Of a stretch of 64,000 nt of DNA, positions 17,539 to 26,209 are shown piece after piece (within the stretch, counting starts at the first letter, position 1; each line of letters opens with the position of its first letter). The stretch is from Sporosarcina sp. JAI121 (GTDB lineage Bacteria; Bacillota; Bacilli; Bacillales_A; Planococcaceae): contig NZ_JACCCL010000001.1 in NCBI RefSeq assembly GCF_013408665.1, forward strand, positions 1,937,136 to 2,001,135. The letters are read 5' to 3'. The notes beneath the pieces were generated by a model. The model ran no database searches and was not told where the DNA came from. It worked only from the letters and a program-made list of their open reading frames with translations. Both the position numbers and the translations under genes were made by a program.

Positions 17539-18293
17539 GACTCTTCATTATCTTTCGGCTTGATTAATTGCGCAACAAGACCGAGTGCTTCTTTTTGTAT
17601 CCCGATCAATTGGCTGATGCCTACTTCAGCAAGTTCCACAAGTCCGTTCATCTCTTCCCGCGTGAATGTCGATTCTTCGCCTGTCCCCTGAAGCTCAACG
17701 AAAGCGCCTGCACCGGTCATGACAACGTTCATATCGACAGCGGCGGATGAGTCTTCGATGTAATCAAGATCAAGGATGAGTTCGCCTTCAACCGTCTTCC
17801 CTACACTTGTCGCGGCAAGGTAATCAGAAATCGGAAATTTTGCCAAGCCTTTTTCGAGATGCAGTTTTGAAGTCGCCATTGCCATAGCGACGAAAGCGCC
17901 TGTAATCGATGCAGTTCGTGTTCCGCCATCTGCCTGTATAACGTCACAGTCAATCCAAATTGTTCGTTCGCCAAGTGCCTCCAAGTCGATGACAGCACGC
18001 ATCGCTCGACCGATCAAGCGTTGAATTTCCATAGTGCGTCCGCCAACTTTACCTTTTGACGCTTCACGTTGCGTTCTTTGTCCGGTTGCGCGCGGTAACA
18101 TGGAATATTCCGCCGTTACCCAGCCCTTTCCGCTGTTGCGTAAAAAATGTGGTACCCGTTCTTCTATAGATGCTGTACAAATCACCTTCGTATTTCCGAC
18201 TGTTATCAGGACAGAGCCTTCAGGGTGCATCAAATAATCGGTTTCTATCGTTACTGGCCTCGTCATGTCCGCCATTCTTCCATCATGTCTCAT
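17535..18293 (-). CDS. rph: Ribonuclease PH
   Basis: This 252-residue phosphorolytic 3'-5' exoribonuclease trims tRNA 3' ends. Recognised blocks are MRHDGR at the start, [55 protein letters not shown] and [18 protein letters not shown] start it at ATG 18293, where MRHDGR fits the family and GGAGGGT lies 7 bp upstream; the longer frame to 18326 is not needed. gerM, usually next to rph in Bacillus, is not present. Confidence 0.93.
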   Translation of the reverse strand: MRHDGRMADMTRPVTIETDYLMHPEGSVLITVGNTKVICTASIEERVPHFLRNSGKGWVTAEYSMLPRATGQRTQREASKGKVGGRTMEIQRLIGRAMRAVIDLEALGERTIWIDCDVIQADGGTRTASITGAFVAMAMATSKLHLEKGLAKFPISDYLAATSVGKTVEGELILDLDYIEDSSAAVDMNVVMTGAGAFVELQGTGEESTFTREEMNGLVELAEVGISQLIGIQKEALGLVAQLIKPKDNEES

Positions 18294-18356
18294 ATATTGT
18301 ACCCTCCATCTATCAAGATTGCGCATTCATCTTATCATAACCTATTTCGACTACGC

Positions 18357-18396
18357 AAAAACCCGGTTATCCTAAAATAGGATATGCCGGGTTTTT
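18357..18396 (-). terminator. racE terminator
   Basis: A hairpin with AAAAACCCGG/CCGGGTTTTT arms and an inner ATCCTA/TAGGAT stem immediately follows the racE stop on the minus strand and ends in a T run. It separates racE from the rph operon. Confidence 0.85.
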
Positions 18397-19190
18397 CACA
18401 AGTCGATATACCTCACATCAGGCTTTTCAATCGATAACCAATCCATAACGATTGTACGGAAATTTTCCGGATCCCCTGTTGTATAAAAAATTGGAGCCGT
18501 TCCACTTTCTGAATCACTTCTAATGTCATTCGATAAGAGAATCCGTTCGACATCGAATACTGTTTCCACTGCAGATGAAATGATTTGCACATTTTCCGGC
18601 AGAGCTTTTTCAATATGCTGCTGTAATAGCGGGTAATGTGTACAGCCTAGAATCGCTGCATCAAACTCTTTACCAACAAGGTCACGAAGTGTACGGTCAA
18701 CAATTACTCTTGCGTTTTCCGACTTATACTGACCGCTTTCGACAATTGGAACAAATTCAGGACAGGCAAGCGAATAAACGGCCGCTTCCGGTGACAAATC
18801 ATGGATTGCATTTTCATAAGCGCCGCTATTAATCGTACCTACCGTCCCAAGTACCGCTATTTTCCCCTCTTCGGACGTATTAACCGCAGCCCGCGCTCCT
18901 GGTGCAATTACACCGATGACCGGAAAAGGGAATTGTGCCCGAATATCGTCTAGTGCAACAGCTGTAGCCGTATTGCATGCGATCACCAGCATTTTTATCC
19001 CCATTTCTGAGAGCGCTGTAGCCATTTCCATTGTATACTTTTGAACTTCTTCAACAGGACGTGGACCGTATGGACAACGTGCATCGTCCCCTATATAAAC
19101 GACAGGCTCATGCGGCAGTCGAATAAGTATTTCTTTTACGACTGTCAATCCTCCAACGCCCGAATCAATCACTCCAATTGGTGCTTCCAC
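18396..19190 (-). CDS. racE: Glutamate racemase
   Basis: This 264-residue enzyme makes D-glutamate for peptidoglycan. The two catalytic cysteines are in VIACNTATA (near residue 73) and LGCTHYPLL (near residue 184). The N-terminal GVIDSGVGGLTVVKEI is the family signature. The gene follows the MarR-type regulator ysmB by 9 bp in the same direction and ends at its own terminator. Confidence 0.94.
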   Translation of the reverse strand: MEAPIGVIDSGVGGLTVVKEILIRLPHEPVVYIGDDARCPYGPRPVEEVQKYTMEMATALSEMGIKMLVIACNTATAVALDDIRAQFPFPVIGVIAPGARAAVNTSEEGKIAVLGTVGTINSGAYENAIHDLSPEAAVYSLACPEFVPIVESGQYKSENARVIVDRTLRDLVGKEFDAAILGCTHYPLLQQHIEKALPENVQIISSAVETVFDVERILLSNDIRSDSESGTAPIFYTTGDPENFRTIVMDWLSIEKPDVRYIDL

Positions 19191-19199
19191 TGTAATCCC

Positions 19200-19658
19200 T
19201 CAATCCTTTTTCATTTCTTGATGCAGTTTGGACAGCAGATTGGAGAATTCCTTCACTTGCTGTTCATCGAAATCAGCCAGCACTGTATTTAAATATTGTC
19301 GGCGTTTATCGATCACTTCCTCAATCACCCGTTCACCTTCACTTAGTAGATGGATTCGGACGACACGACGATCTTGCGTATTGCGGACCCTTTTCACAAG
19401 AGAGTTCTTTTCCATTCGATCGACAAGATCTGTCGTCGTACTGAAGGCCAGAAACATTCTGTTCGACAGATCCCCGATAGTCATATCCCCATGTTCAAAA
19501 AGCCATTGCAAAGCAACAAATTGAGGCGGTGTAATTGTATAATTACTAAGGATTCGACGGCCTTGCTGTTTGATGATGGCGGCAATGTACCGTAATTCCT
19601 TCTCCATATGTGCAACTTCATCGGTATATTCATTGTTAGGCATGTTGTTTTCTGTCAA
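19200..19658 (-). CDS. ysmB: MarR-family transcriptional regulator (YsmB-like)
   Basis: This 152-residue winged-helix protein has the MarR core LSNYTITPPQFVALQWL, then MTIGDLSNRMFLAFSTTTDLVDRMEKNSLVKRVRN, and the wing DRRVVRIHLL. Dimeric MarR proteins usually repress nearby genes or efflux genes in response to small molecules. It lies directly before racE, as in B. subtilis; whether it controls racE is unknown. Confidence 0.88.
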   Translation of the reverse strand: MTENNMPNNEYTDEVAHMEKELRYIAAIIKQQGRRILSNYTITPPQFVALQWLFEHGDMTIGDLSNRMFLAFSTTTDLVDRMEKNSLVKRVRNTQDRRVVRIHLLSEGERVIEEVIDKRRQYLNTVLADFDEQQVKEFSNLLSKLHQEMKKD

Positions 19659-19757
19659 ATAAACCAGCTCCCTGAAAACGTTTACTGTCTATCTATTGTC
19701 CTCCTTTTGTACCCGTAAGGCAATACCTTTTACTTGATGGAAAAAAACGTTAGAAAA

Positions 19758-19799
19758 ATAGCCGTTTGAAGACTGCACGATGCAGATCAAACGGCTATC
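19758..19799 (-). terminator. gerE terminator
   Basis: A 12-bp stem (ATAGCCGTTTGA with TCAAACGGCTAT) with an inner CTGCA/TGCAG stem is followed on the minus strand by TTTTCT. It lies about 67 bp after the gerE stop. Confidence 0.8.
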
Positions 19800-19865
19800 A
19801 TCTTGAAACGTCTTATGTGGTTGTGTAAAAGTCGGTTCTAGTCAATCATTATTATGCATACACTT

Positions 19866-20090
19866 TTACCGCAATTGCAATTCACCAAGCCGCAACAATT
19901 CGATTACCGCTTGTGCCCTGCCGGAAACACCGAGCTTTTGAATCGTGTTCGAGATATGGTTCCGAACAGTCTTTTCGCTGATTCCGAGCCGCCCCGCGAT
20001 ATCTTTTGTCGTTTGATCTTCAACGAGCAGGTTAAAAATTTCTCGTTCTCTTGCTGTTAACAAAGAACGGTTTTTTGAGTCTTCTATCAA
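19866..20090 (-). CDS. gerE: Spore coat regulator GerE (LuxR-type)
   Basis: This 74-residue protein is only a LuxR-type DNA-binding domain: LTAREREIFNLLVEDQTTKDIAGRLGISEKTVRNHISN. That is the size and form of GerE, which adjusts late mother-cell sigma-K genes for spore coat proteins. It starts with TTG at 20090 behind AGGAGGG. A good sigma-K promoter lies upstream (20119-20146), and the neighbours are those of B. subtilis gerE (ysmB, ysmA, sdh). Confidence 0.93.
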   Translation of the reverse strand: MIEDSKNRSLLTAREREIFNLLVEDQTTKDIAGRLGISEKTVRNHISNTIQKLGVSGRAQAVIELLRLGELQLR

Positions 20091-20118
20091 GACGCGCCCT
20101 CCTATCCGCTTTCACTTT

Positions 20119-20146
20119 AAAATATGTGAAAGGATGGCTGGCTGTG
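20119..20146 (-). promoter_or_regulatory. Sigma-K promoter of gerE
   Basis: On the minus strand the sequence has AC, a 17-bp spacer and CATATTTTA. This matches the sigma-K consensus AC-N17-CATANNNTA at every fixed base and sits 29 bp before the gerE start codon. Confidence 0.8.
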
Positions 20147-20162
20147 CCGGCTACCTGATTAT

Positions 20163-20606
20163 TTAGTTCACAAAAAGTGACCTTTCTACTTCGGTCCACG
20201 GTACACCCTTTCCGGTTTTCTTTCCAATCTGGACCATTGAACCGCGCCCTGTGAATACGATATCCCCTTCATTGTTTTTCGCCATGTAATGAATATCAAC
20301 AGAACTATTGCCTACCGCAGCCGCTTTCACGAAAATCGCCAGCTTTTCATCAAAAAAAACTTGCTTCACAAAATCACATTGCAGATCGGCAACTACCGGA
20401 AAAGTCTCCCCCTTCGGATCAAGCCAATTACCCATAAGCTTGATTTCTTTCATAAATTCAATCCTGGCATGTTCAAAATAGATAAACGGAATCGTATTAT
20501 TCAAATGGCCGTACATATCGGTTTCTGAAAAACGGACGGAAACCGGGACAGAAAACTTGAAATCCGAAGCCCATGTCGATAAATCATTTATGTAGGAAGC
20601 TTTCAT
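20163..20606 (-). CDS. ysmA: Acyl-CoA thioesterase, 4HBT hotdog family (YsmA)
   Basis: This 147-residue hotdog-fold protein has the 4-hydroxybenzoyl-CoA-thioesterase-type motif RFSETDMYGHLNNTIPFIYFEHARIEFM, where the aspartate is the catalytic residue. It probably hydrolyses acyl-CoA. I use ATG 20606, with GGAGATG upstream; the frame extends to 20642 without a better start. A FadR-like box lies at 20627-20646, suggesting coupling to fatty-acid degradation, which would make sense for a thioesterase. Confidence 0.85.
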   Translation of the reverse strand: MKASYINDLSTWASDFKFSVPVSVRFSETDMYGHLNNTIPFIYFEHARIEFMKEIKLMGNWLDPKGETFPVVADLQCDFVKQVFFDEKLAIFVKAAAVGNSSVDIHYMAKNNEGDIVFTGRGSMVQIGKKTGKGVPWTEVERSLFVN

Positions 20607-20626
20607 CCAGTAAACATCTCCTTCAA

Positions 20627-20646
20627 TAAAATGAATAGTCATTCAC
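20627..20646. promoter_or_regulatory. Candidate FadR operator upstream of ysmA
   Basis: The site contains GAATAGTCATTCA. Compared with the B. subtilis FadR consensus WTGAATGAMTANTCATTCAW it matches 16 of 19 defined positions, with the right half complete except for the last base. It lies just before the ysmA ribosome binding site. Confidence 0.55.
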
Positions 20647-20699
20647 TACTTATTCTATCAAACTTTGCCAAAATTATGAAGTCCCTTATTCTAAAAATA

Positions 20700-20733
20700 A
20701 AAAACCCCGCCAGGCACAATGCCAAAACGGGGC
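20700..20733 (-). terminator. sdhCAB operon terminator
   Basis: CCCCG and CGGGG arms (20705-20709 and 20728-20732), plus an internal GGCA/TGCC pair, are followed by a long T run on the minus strand just after the sdhB stop. Confidence 0.85.
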
Positions 20734-20745
20734 GTTAGACTGAAA

Positions 20746-21552
20746 TCAGTCTACCATATGGTCACTTCCGAAGAAGTTTTTAAACATTTGTACGTTCGTC
20801 GCGCGGTTCATCGCTGCGATCGAAGTAGTTAGCGGAATTCCTTTCGGACATGCCACAACACAGTTCTGTGAGTTACCGCATTCACCGATTCCACCGTCCG
20901 TCATAAGCGTCGCCAGACGTTCGTCTTTGTTCATTGCACCTGTAGGATGCGTATTGAACAGGCGGACTTGTGAAAGAAGTGCAGGACCCATGAAGTTCGT
21001 ATTGTCGTTCACATTCGGACATGCTTCTAGGCATACGCCACATGTCATACATTTCGAAAGTTCATATGCCCATTGGCGTTTACGCTCAGGCATACGGGGT
21101 CCTTCACCGAGGTCGTATGTTCCATCAATCGGAACCCATGCTTTGATTTTTTTCAAAGAATCAAACATGAATTCTCTATCAACCACCAAATCGCGGACGA
21201 CAGGGAACGTCTTCATTGGTTCAAGTTTAATCGGTTGTGTGAACTGATCAACGATTGCTGTACATGATTGGCGCGGACGTCCGTTGATAACCATTGAACA
21301 TGCCCCGCAAACCTCTTCCAGACAACTCATTTCCCAGTTGACCGGAGTTGTTTTCTTACCATCTGCGTTGACCGGATTACGACGAATTTCCATTAACGCG
21401 GAAATAACGTTCATATTCGGTCTATAATCTAAGACAAAACTTTCCCAATAAGGTTGCGAATCAGCAGTATCCTGACGGCGAATTTCAAATCGGACAGTTT
21501 TCTGTGCCGTTTGCTGCTCGCGTTCCTGTACGGCTGTATTGTTCTCGCTCAA
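20746..21552 (-). CDS. sdhB: Succinate dehydrogenase iron-sulfur subunit
   Basis: This 268-residue subunit carries the 2Fe-2S ligands C77, C82, C85 and C97 and two ferredoxin-type clusters, CMTCGVCLEACP and CGNSQNCVVACPKGIP. It passes electrons from SdhA to the membrane cytochrome and menaquinone. It is the last gene of sdhCAB, 5 bp after sdhA. The N-terminal 20 residues are rich in glutamine and glutamate, unlike the compact B. subtilis start, but the rest is regular. Confidence 0.95.
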   Translation of the reverse strand: MSENNTAVQEREQQTAQKTVRFEIRRQDTADSQPYWESFVLDYRPNMNVISALMEIRRNPVNADGKKTTPVNWEMSCLEEVCGACSMVINGRPRQSCTAIVDQFTQPIKLEPMKTFPVVRDLVVDREFMFDSLKKIKAWVPIDGTYDLGEGPRMPERKRQWAYELSKCMTCGVCLEACPNVNDNTNFMGPALLSQVRLFNTHPTGAMNKDERLATLMTDGGIGECGNSQNCVVACPKGIPLTTSIAAMNRATNVQMFKNFFGSDHMVD

Positions 21553-21557
21553 TTACG

Positions 21558-23312
21558 TCAATCTCCTTTCTTCGCGGAGTAATCGCGTGTACGTGGCGGA
21601 ATCAAGGAAACATCGACTTCCTCGTAATGGAAGATCGGTGCAGATTGCCCATCGAATTTCGCCATCGTCGTTTTCAAGAAGTTCTCATCATCACGATTCG
21701 GGAAGTCCGGTTTGTAATGGGCTCCACGGCTTTCGTTACGGTTCAATGCACCGAGAGTGATGACTCGAGCCAAGTATAGCATGTTTTTCAGCTGACGCGT
21801 AAATGTCGCGCCTTGGTTGGACCATAGCTGCGTATCTGTGATGCTGATGTTTTCATAACGTTCAAGTAGCTCAACGATTTTATCATCCGTCGCTTGAAGT
21901 TTGTCGTTATGACGAACCACCGTTACGTTATCCGTCATCCATTCACCAAGCTCTTTGTGAAGAACATACGCGTTTTCGGTTCCGTTCATTTTGAGAGTGT
22001 CATCCCACTTCTGCTGCTCTTCTTTGACAGCTTCGTCGAAGATCGTTGATGGAAGATCCACCACAGACCGTTTTAGACCTTTCATGTATTCAATGGATTT
22101 CGGTCCCGCGACCATACCGCCATAAATTGCTGAAAGTAGTGAGTTTGCGCCAAGACGGTTTGCACCATGTTGTGAATAATCACATTCGCCTGCTGCAAAG
22201 AGACCAGGAATGCTTGTTTGCTGATCATAATCTACCCACAGTCCGCCCATTGAATAGTGCACTGCCGGGAAGATTTTCATTGGTAATTTACGCGGGTCGT
22301 CGCCTGTGAATTTCTCATAGATTTCGATGATACCGCCAAGTTTAATATCAAGTTCTTTAGGATCCTTATGCGAGAGATCCAGATAAACCATGTTTTCGCC
22401 GTTAATACCAAGTTTTTGATTAACACACACGTCAAAAATCTCACGTGTTGCAATATCACGGGGTACAAGATTACCGTAATCCGGATATTTTTCTTCTAGG
22501 AAGTACCAAGGTTTCCCGTCTTTATATGTCCAGACACGTCCACCTTCACCACGTGCAGATTCACTCATAAGGCGCAGTTTGTCGTCCCCTGGAATTGCAG
22601 TCGGGTGAATTTGAATGAACTCTCCATTCGCGTAATATGCACCTTGCTGATAGACGATGGACGCAGCAGAACCTGTATTGATGACAGAGTTTGTTGTTTT
22701 CCCGAAAATGATTCCAGGTCCGCCTGTTGCCAGAATAACAGCGTCGCCTTTAAATGCTTTGATTTCCATCGTTTTCATGTCTTGTGCTTTAATCCCACGG
22801 CAAACACCTTCATCATCAAGTACGACGCCAAGGAATTCCCAGTGTTCGAATTTCTGAACGAGTCCGTCAACCTCAAAACGGCGAACTTGCTCATCTAATG
22901 CATAAAGAAGCTGTTGCCCAGTTGTCGCACCTGCGAATGCTGTACGGTGGTGAAGTGTTCCCCCGAAACGACGGAAGTCAAGAAGTCCTTCTGGTGTCCG
23001 GTTGAACATAACGCCCATCCGGTCCAACAAACTGATGATTCCTGGCGCTGCAGCCGTCATTGCTTGTACAGGTGGTTGGTTTGCTAGGAAGTCCCCGCCG
23101 TATACAGAGTCATCGAAGTGGATGTCAGGCGAGTCGCCTTCCCCTTTCGTGTTCACTGCACCGTTGATGCCGCCTTGAGCACATACGGAGTGGGAACGTT
23201 TAACCGGAACAATTGAGAACAGGTCAACCGGCGTACCTTCTTCAGCCGCTTTGATAGTTGCCATCAGGCCGGCCAGTCCGCCGCCGACGACAATCAATCT
23301 GCTTTTTGCCAT
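21558..23312 (-). CDS. sdhA: Succinate dehydrogenase flavoprotein subunit
   Basis: This 584-residue protein covalently binds FAD and oxidises succinate. Seen are the FAD loop VVGGGLAGLMATIKAAEEG, the histidine-flavin region SHSVCAQGGINGA, HRTAFAGATTGQQLLYALD and the active-site HPTAIPG, with RGEGGRVW further on. Start ATG 23312 has GAGGAGTG upstream; the extra 14 codons in frame before it lack a site. It lies between sdhC and sdhB. Confidence 0.96.
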   Translation of the reverse strand: MAKSRLIVVGGGLAGLMATIKAAEEGTPVDLFSIVPVKRSHSVCAQGGINGAVNTKGEGDSPDIHFDDSVYGGDFLANQPPVQAMTAAAPGIISLLDRMGVMFNRTPEGLLDFRRFGGTLHHRTAFAGATTGQQLLYALDEQVRRFEVDGLVQKFEHWEFLGVVLDDEGVCRGIKAQDMKTMEIKAFKGDAVILATGGPGIIFGKTTNSVINTGSAASIVYQQGAYYANGEFIQIHPTAIPGDDKLRLMSESARGEGGRVWTYKDGKPWYFLEEKYPDYGNLVPRDIATREIFDVCVNQKLGINGENMVYLDLSHKDPKELDIKLGGIIEIYEKFTGDDPRKLPMKIFPAVHYSMGGLWVDYDQQTSIPGLFAAGECDYSQHGANRLGANSLLSAIYGGMVAGPKSIEYMKGLKRSVVDLPSTIFDEAVKEEQQKWDDTLKMNGTENAYVLHKELGEWMTDNVTVVRHNDKLQATDDKIVELLERYENISITDTQLWSNQGATFTRQLKNMLYLARVITLGALNRNESRGAHYKPDFPNRDDENFLKTTMAKFDGQSAPIFHYEEVDVSLIPPRTRDYSAKKGD

Positions 23313-23369
23313 TATTGTTTCACTCCTCAAATTATAGGTGATCTCATTTTTCATTCAATCTAATTAACA

Positions 23370-23978
23370 TCAAACAAAAGCAAATAACGCTTGTACACCG
23401 ATTACAGTAAGAATTAGGAATATCACCATCGATACATATGTAACGATTTGTTGTGAACGCGGTGATTGTGTAATTCCCCAACTAACCAGGAATGACCAAA
23501 CCCCGTTCGCCAAGTGGAACGTAGCTGCGACGACGCCGGCAATGTAGAATGCAAGCATGAACGGATTCGCTAAGATGTCAGCCATCATATCGTAGTCCAC
23601 GTCAGCTCCCAAAGCTTTTTGGATTCTTGTTTGGTAGATATGCCATGCGATGAACACAACTAGGAATACTCCCGTAATGCGTTGCAGCATGAACATCCAG
23701 TTACGGAAAGTCCCGTAACGCTGAACGTTATTATTCGCCGTGAAAGCTATGTACACACCATAGAACCCGTGGAACAAGAGTGGGATGTAGATGATGAACC
23801 ATTCCAGAAACAGTACGAATGGTAAGTTCCCCATGAAATTTGATGCATTGTTGAATGCCTCCGGGCCGCGTGTTGCAAAGTGGTTAATCACTAAGTGCTG
23901 GGCAACAAAAAGCCCCACTGGAATAATCCCGAGCAGTGAATGAAGACGGCGCAAATAAAAATCTGATTCTCTCGACAA
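23370..23978 (-). CDS. sdhC: Succinate dehydrogenase cytochrome b558 subunit
   Basis: This 202-residue protein has five hydrophobic segments, typical of the di-haem b558 anchor of Bacillus complex II. Candidate haem histidines are in RRLHSLLGI (H13), FVAQHLVINH (H27 region), FHGFYG, AWHIYQTRI and TFHLANG. First gene of the operon, with a good sigma-A promoter upstream at 24091-24119. Confidence 0.94.
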   Translation of the reverse strand: MSRESDFYLRRLHSLLGIIPVGLFVAQHLVINHFATRGPEAFNNASNFMGNLPFVLFLEWFIIYIPLLFHGFYGVYIAFTANNNVQRYGTFRNWMFMLQRITGVFLVVFIAWHIYQTRIQKALGADVDYDMMADILANPFMLAFYIAGVVAATFHLANGVWSFLVSWGITQSPRSQQIVTYVSMVIFLILTVIGVQALFAFV

Positions 23979-24090
23979 GTCTTTTACCCTCCTTTATTAA
24001 CTGAGTCCTTCAGTCGCCTTCTGTCATCATTTCGACATGATGCGACCGTTGACGACGTACCTCTTCATGGTACAATATTATGACATAACC

Positions 24091-24119
24091 ATTGTACTCC
24101 TCAGTTTTGAAGAGGTCAA
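24091..24119 (-). promoter_or_regulatory. Sigma-A promoter of sdhCAB
   Basis: On the minus strand TTGACC and TACAAT are separated by exactly 17 bp. The -10 element lies about 113 bp before the sdhC start codon, leaving a leader of roughly 100 nt. Confidence 0.75.
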
Positions 24120-24202
24120 GACGATGTGGGCTTTTCGACACGCCCGATATATCGTACTTTTATTCCCTATGATTCTACAATACCATCATTTAAGCGAAAG
24201 GG

Positions 24203-24625
24203 TTGCATGTTCGATTGGAAAATACTACATATGATTCGCCGACCCGTTTCGGCTATGAAATTTTACGAGACCACGTGTTGCCGAGTATTCTTGGCAACCA
24301 TGAAGACGATATCCTTTATTGGGCCGGTAAAGAAGTGGCTAGGAAATTCCCCATTTTCAGCGTTGATGAACTGCCTGTATTCTTTAAAGAAGCAGGCTGG
24401 GGGGCCCTTCATTTCGAAAAGAGCTTGAAAGACGAAGCTTTTTATACGATGAAAAACGATTTCGGGACAAATGATCAAAACAGATCTTTCCGACTTGAAG
24501 CCGGTTTCATCGCTGAACAGTATCAGAAGTTAAATGGACTATTGACTGAATGCTACGGTGAAATGAAAGACGGTTTGGTACAATTTCAAGTGAAATGGGA
24601 TGTCAAAACTAAAATTGAAGTATGA
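24203..24625 (+). CDS. yslB: YslB-like protein (DUF2507)
   Basis: This protein of about 140 residues has the YslB plan: YEILRDHVLPSILG, ILYWAGKEVARKFP, FFKEAGWG and FRLEAGFIAEQYQ. That outline is shared with heme-binding-domain-like proteins of unknown role. It lies between sdhC and lysC as in B. subtilis. The start is uncertain. An in-frame stop lies just upstream, so it must be the TTG at 24203 or the TTG at 24215, the latter better spaced from AAAGGG. Confidence 0.85.
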   Translation: MHVRLENTTYDSPTRFGYEILRDHVLPSILGNHEDDILYWAGKEVARKFPIFSVDELPVFFKEAGWGALHFEKSLKDEAFYTMKNDFGTNDQNRSFRLEAGFIAEQYQKLNGLLTECYGEMKDGLVQFQVKWDVKTKIEV

Positions 24626-24662
24626 AAAGAAGATGCCCCCAAGAGTGGGTGCATCTTCTTTT
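24625..24662. terminator. Bidirectional terminator between yslB and lysC
   Basis: A 12-bp stem AAAAGAAGATGC/GCATCTTCTTTT lies in the gap between the two convergent genes and has T runs on both strands. Confidence 0.88.
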
Positions 24663-24672
24663 CTATTTTGCT

Positions 24673-25890
24673 TCACTTTCCATCCAAACCGAATTGTTCA
24701 TGGAGTGATGCAACTGCATTCTCCATGTCGGATTCTGGAATGACCACGGAGACTTTAATTTCGGATGTGCTCACCATTTTCACGGGAACGGATGCGTTTC
24801 TCAGCGTGTCGAACATTTGCGCGGCGACTCCTGGATTCGAGACCATTCCACTGCCTACTATTGAAACTTTCGCCAGTCCAACTTCGAAATCCGCCCGACT
24901 GTAACCGAGCACTTCTTTTTCCGTCTCCAAAACATTGATCGCTTCCGCGAAATCCTCTTTTTTAATAGAGAATGACACGGATGGCTGTACACCTTCCATG
25001 ATTGTCTGGACAATGATGTCGACGTTCACATGATGCTTTGCAAGTGCAGTGAAAATATTCGCAAGTGATCCATTATAAGGTATGTCATACATAACTGTAA
25101 TCCGAACAATTTCCCTTTCAAATGCGATTCCACGTACAATCAGATTGTTTTCCAAATCGATTTCCTCCTTGATAACCGTTCCATCCCCGTCGATATGAGC
25201 CGGTCTGACCCGAAGCGGCATTTGATGGTTTTTTGCAAATTCCACCGCTCTTGGATGAAGTACACCCGCGCCAAGATTAGCGATTTCCAGCATTTCATCA
25301 TAGGATATCTCCTCAAGTTTCGTCGCTTGTGGAATTAATCTCGGGTCCGTCGTAAATACCCCTTCGACGTCCGTGTAAATATCACAGATTGCTGCATCAA
25401 GCGCAATCGCGATTGCGACTGCACTAGTATCGGAACCACCACGACCAAGTGTTGTCAACTCACCGTGATGATCAATACCTTGAAAACCCGTGATTACCGC
25501 AACTGCACCCGATTCAATCGTCGACACGATCTTGTCAGCATGCACGTGGTCGATGCGGGCATTGCCATGAACCGCTTCAGTCGTTACACCCGCTTGCCAA
25601 CCTGTATATGAGCGGGCTTCCAATCCTTGCGAGGCGATAGCCATCGCTAGAAGAGATGCTGTCACTTGCTCTCCCGTCGAAAGCAACATATCGAGTTCAC
25701 GACGATTTGCTTTCGGGTTGATTTCTGCAGCTAGTTTAACCAAATCATCTGTTGTTTTTCCCATTGCAGAGACGATGACAGCTACTTCGTTGCCGCGATT
25801 GACCTCATTTACTACGAGTTTTGCGGCGCGCGCGATTCGCTCAGGATTCGCAACTGATGTACCTCCGAATTTCATTACGATTCGTTCCAT
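24673..25890 (-). CDS. lysC: Aspartate kinase, lysine-regulated
   Basis: This 405-residue kinase begins MERIVMKFGGTSVAN and has the GRGGSDTSAVAIA catalytic loop and two C-terminal ACT domains (from about residue 260). It makes aspartyl phosphate for lysine, threonine and methionine. ATG 25890 is preceded by GGAGGGG; the frame to 25965 overlaps the leader terminator and is not used. Expression is set by the lysine riboswitch directly upstream, so it is the LysC (aspartokinase II) type. Confidence 0.94.
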   Translation of the reverse strand: MERIVMKFGGTSVANPERIARAAKLVVNEVNRGNEVAVIVSAMGKTTDDLVKLAAEINPKANRRELDMLLSTGEQVTASLLAMAIASQGLEARSYTGWQAGVTTEAVHGNARIDHVHADKIVSTIESGAVAVITGFQGIDHHGELTTLGRGGSDTSAVAIAIALDAAICDIYTDVEGVFTTDPRLIPQATKLEEISYDEMLEIANLGAGVLHPRAVEFAKNHQMPLRVRPAHIDGDGTVIKEEIDLENNLIVRGIAFEREIVRITVMYDIPYNGSLANIFTALAKHHVNVDIIVQTIMEGVQPSVSFSIKKEDFAEAINVLETEKEVLGYSRADFEVGLAKVSIVGSGMVSNPGVAAQMFDTLRNASVPVKMVSTSEIKVSVVIPESDMENAVASLHEQFGLDGK

Positions 25891-25919
25891 AATTTTCCCC
25901 TCCATTTTCCCCCTGAACG

Positions 25920-26160
25920 CAAAAACGGCCCTCAAAAATATGAGAGCCGGCCCGATTGGAGCCATCGCTAAAGAGACGCTCCGTTCAGATAGCTCTCCAG
26001 GTATCTTTATACCTGACAGGCTCCCACTTATTCAATGGAAACCCAGCAGGATAATCGTGACAGACGATTTATCCGCTTCGGCGAATACCCCTTTCAATCC
26101 CGTTCATCAGGCTGTCGCCTTCCCGTGATGTACTATTGGTATTCGCACCTCTATCTTCAC
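25920..26160 (-). promoter_or_regulatory. Lysine riboswitch (L box) with terminator
   Basis: Read on the minus strand, the leader shows the L-box elements in order: GAGGTGCGAA near 26155, GGGGTATTCGCCGAAG near 26085, TGCTGGGTTTCC near 26040, and GGAGAGCTATCTG near 25988. It ends in a terminator (arms CGGCTCTCA and TGAGGGCCG, then TTTTT) at 25921-25953. Lysine binding would favour the terminator and switch lysC off. Confidence 0.9.
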
Positions 26161-26209
26161 TACATATAAAATTATAAGTGAAAAAATTCAGTGCGTTCAC
26201 TTTACCACA

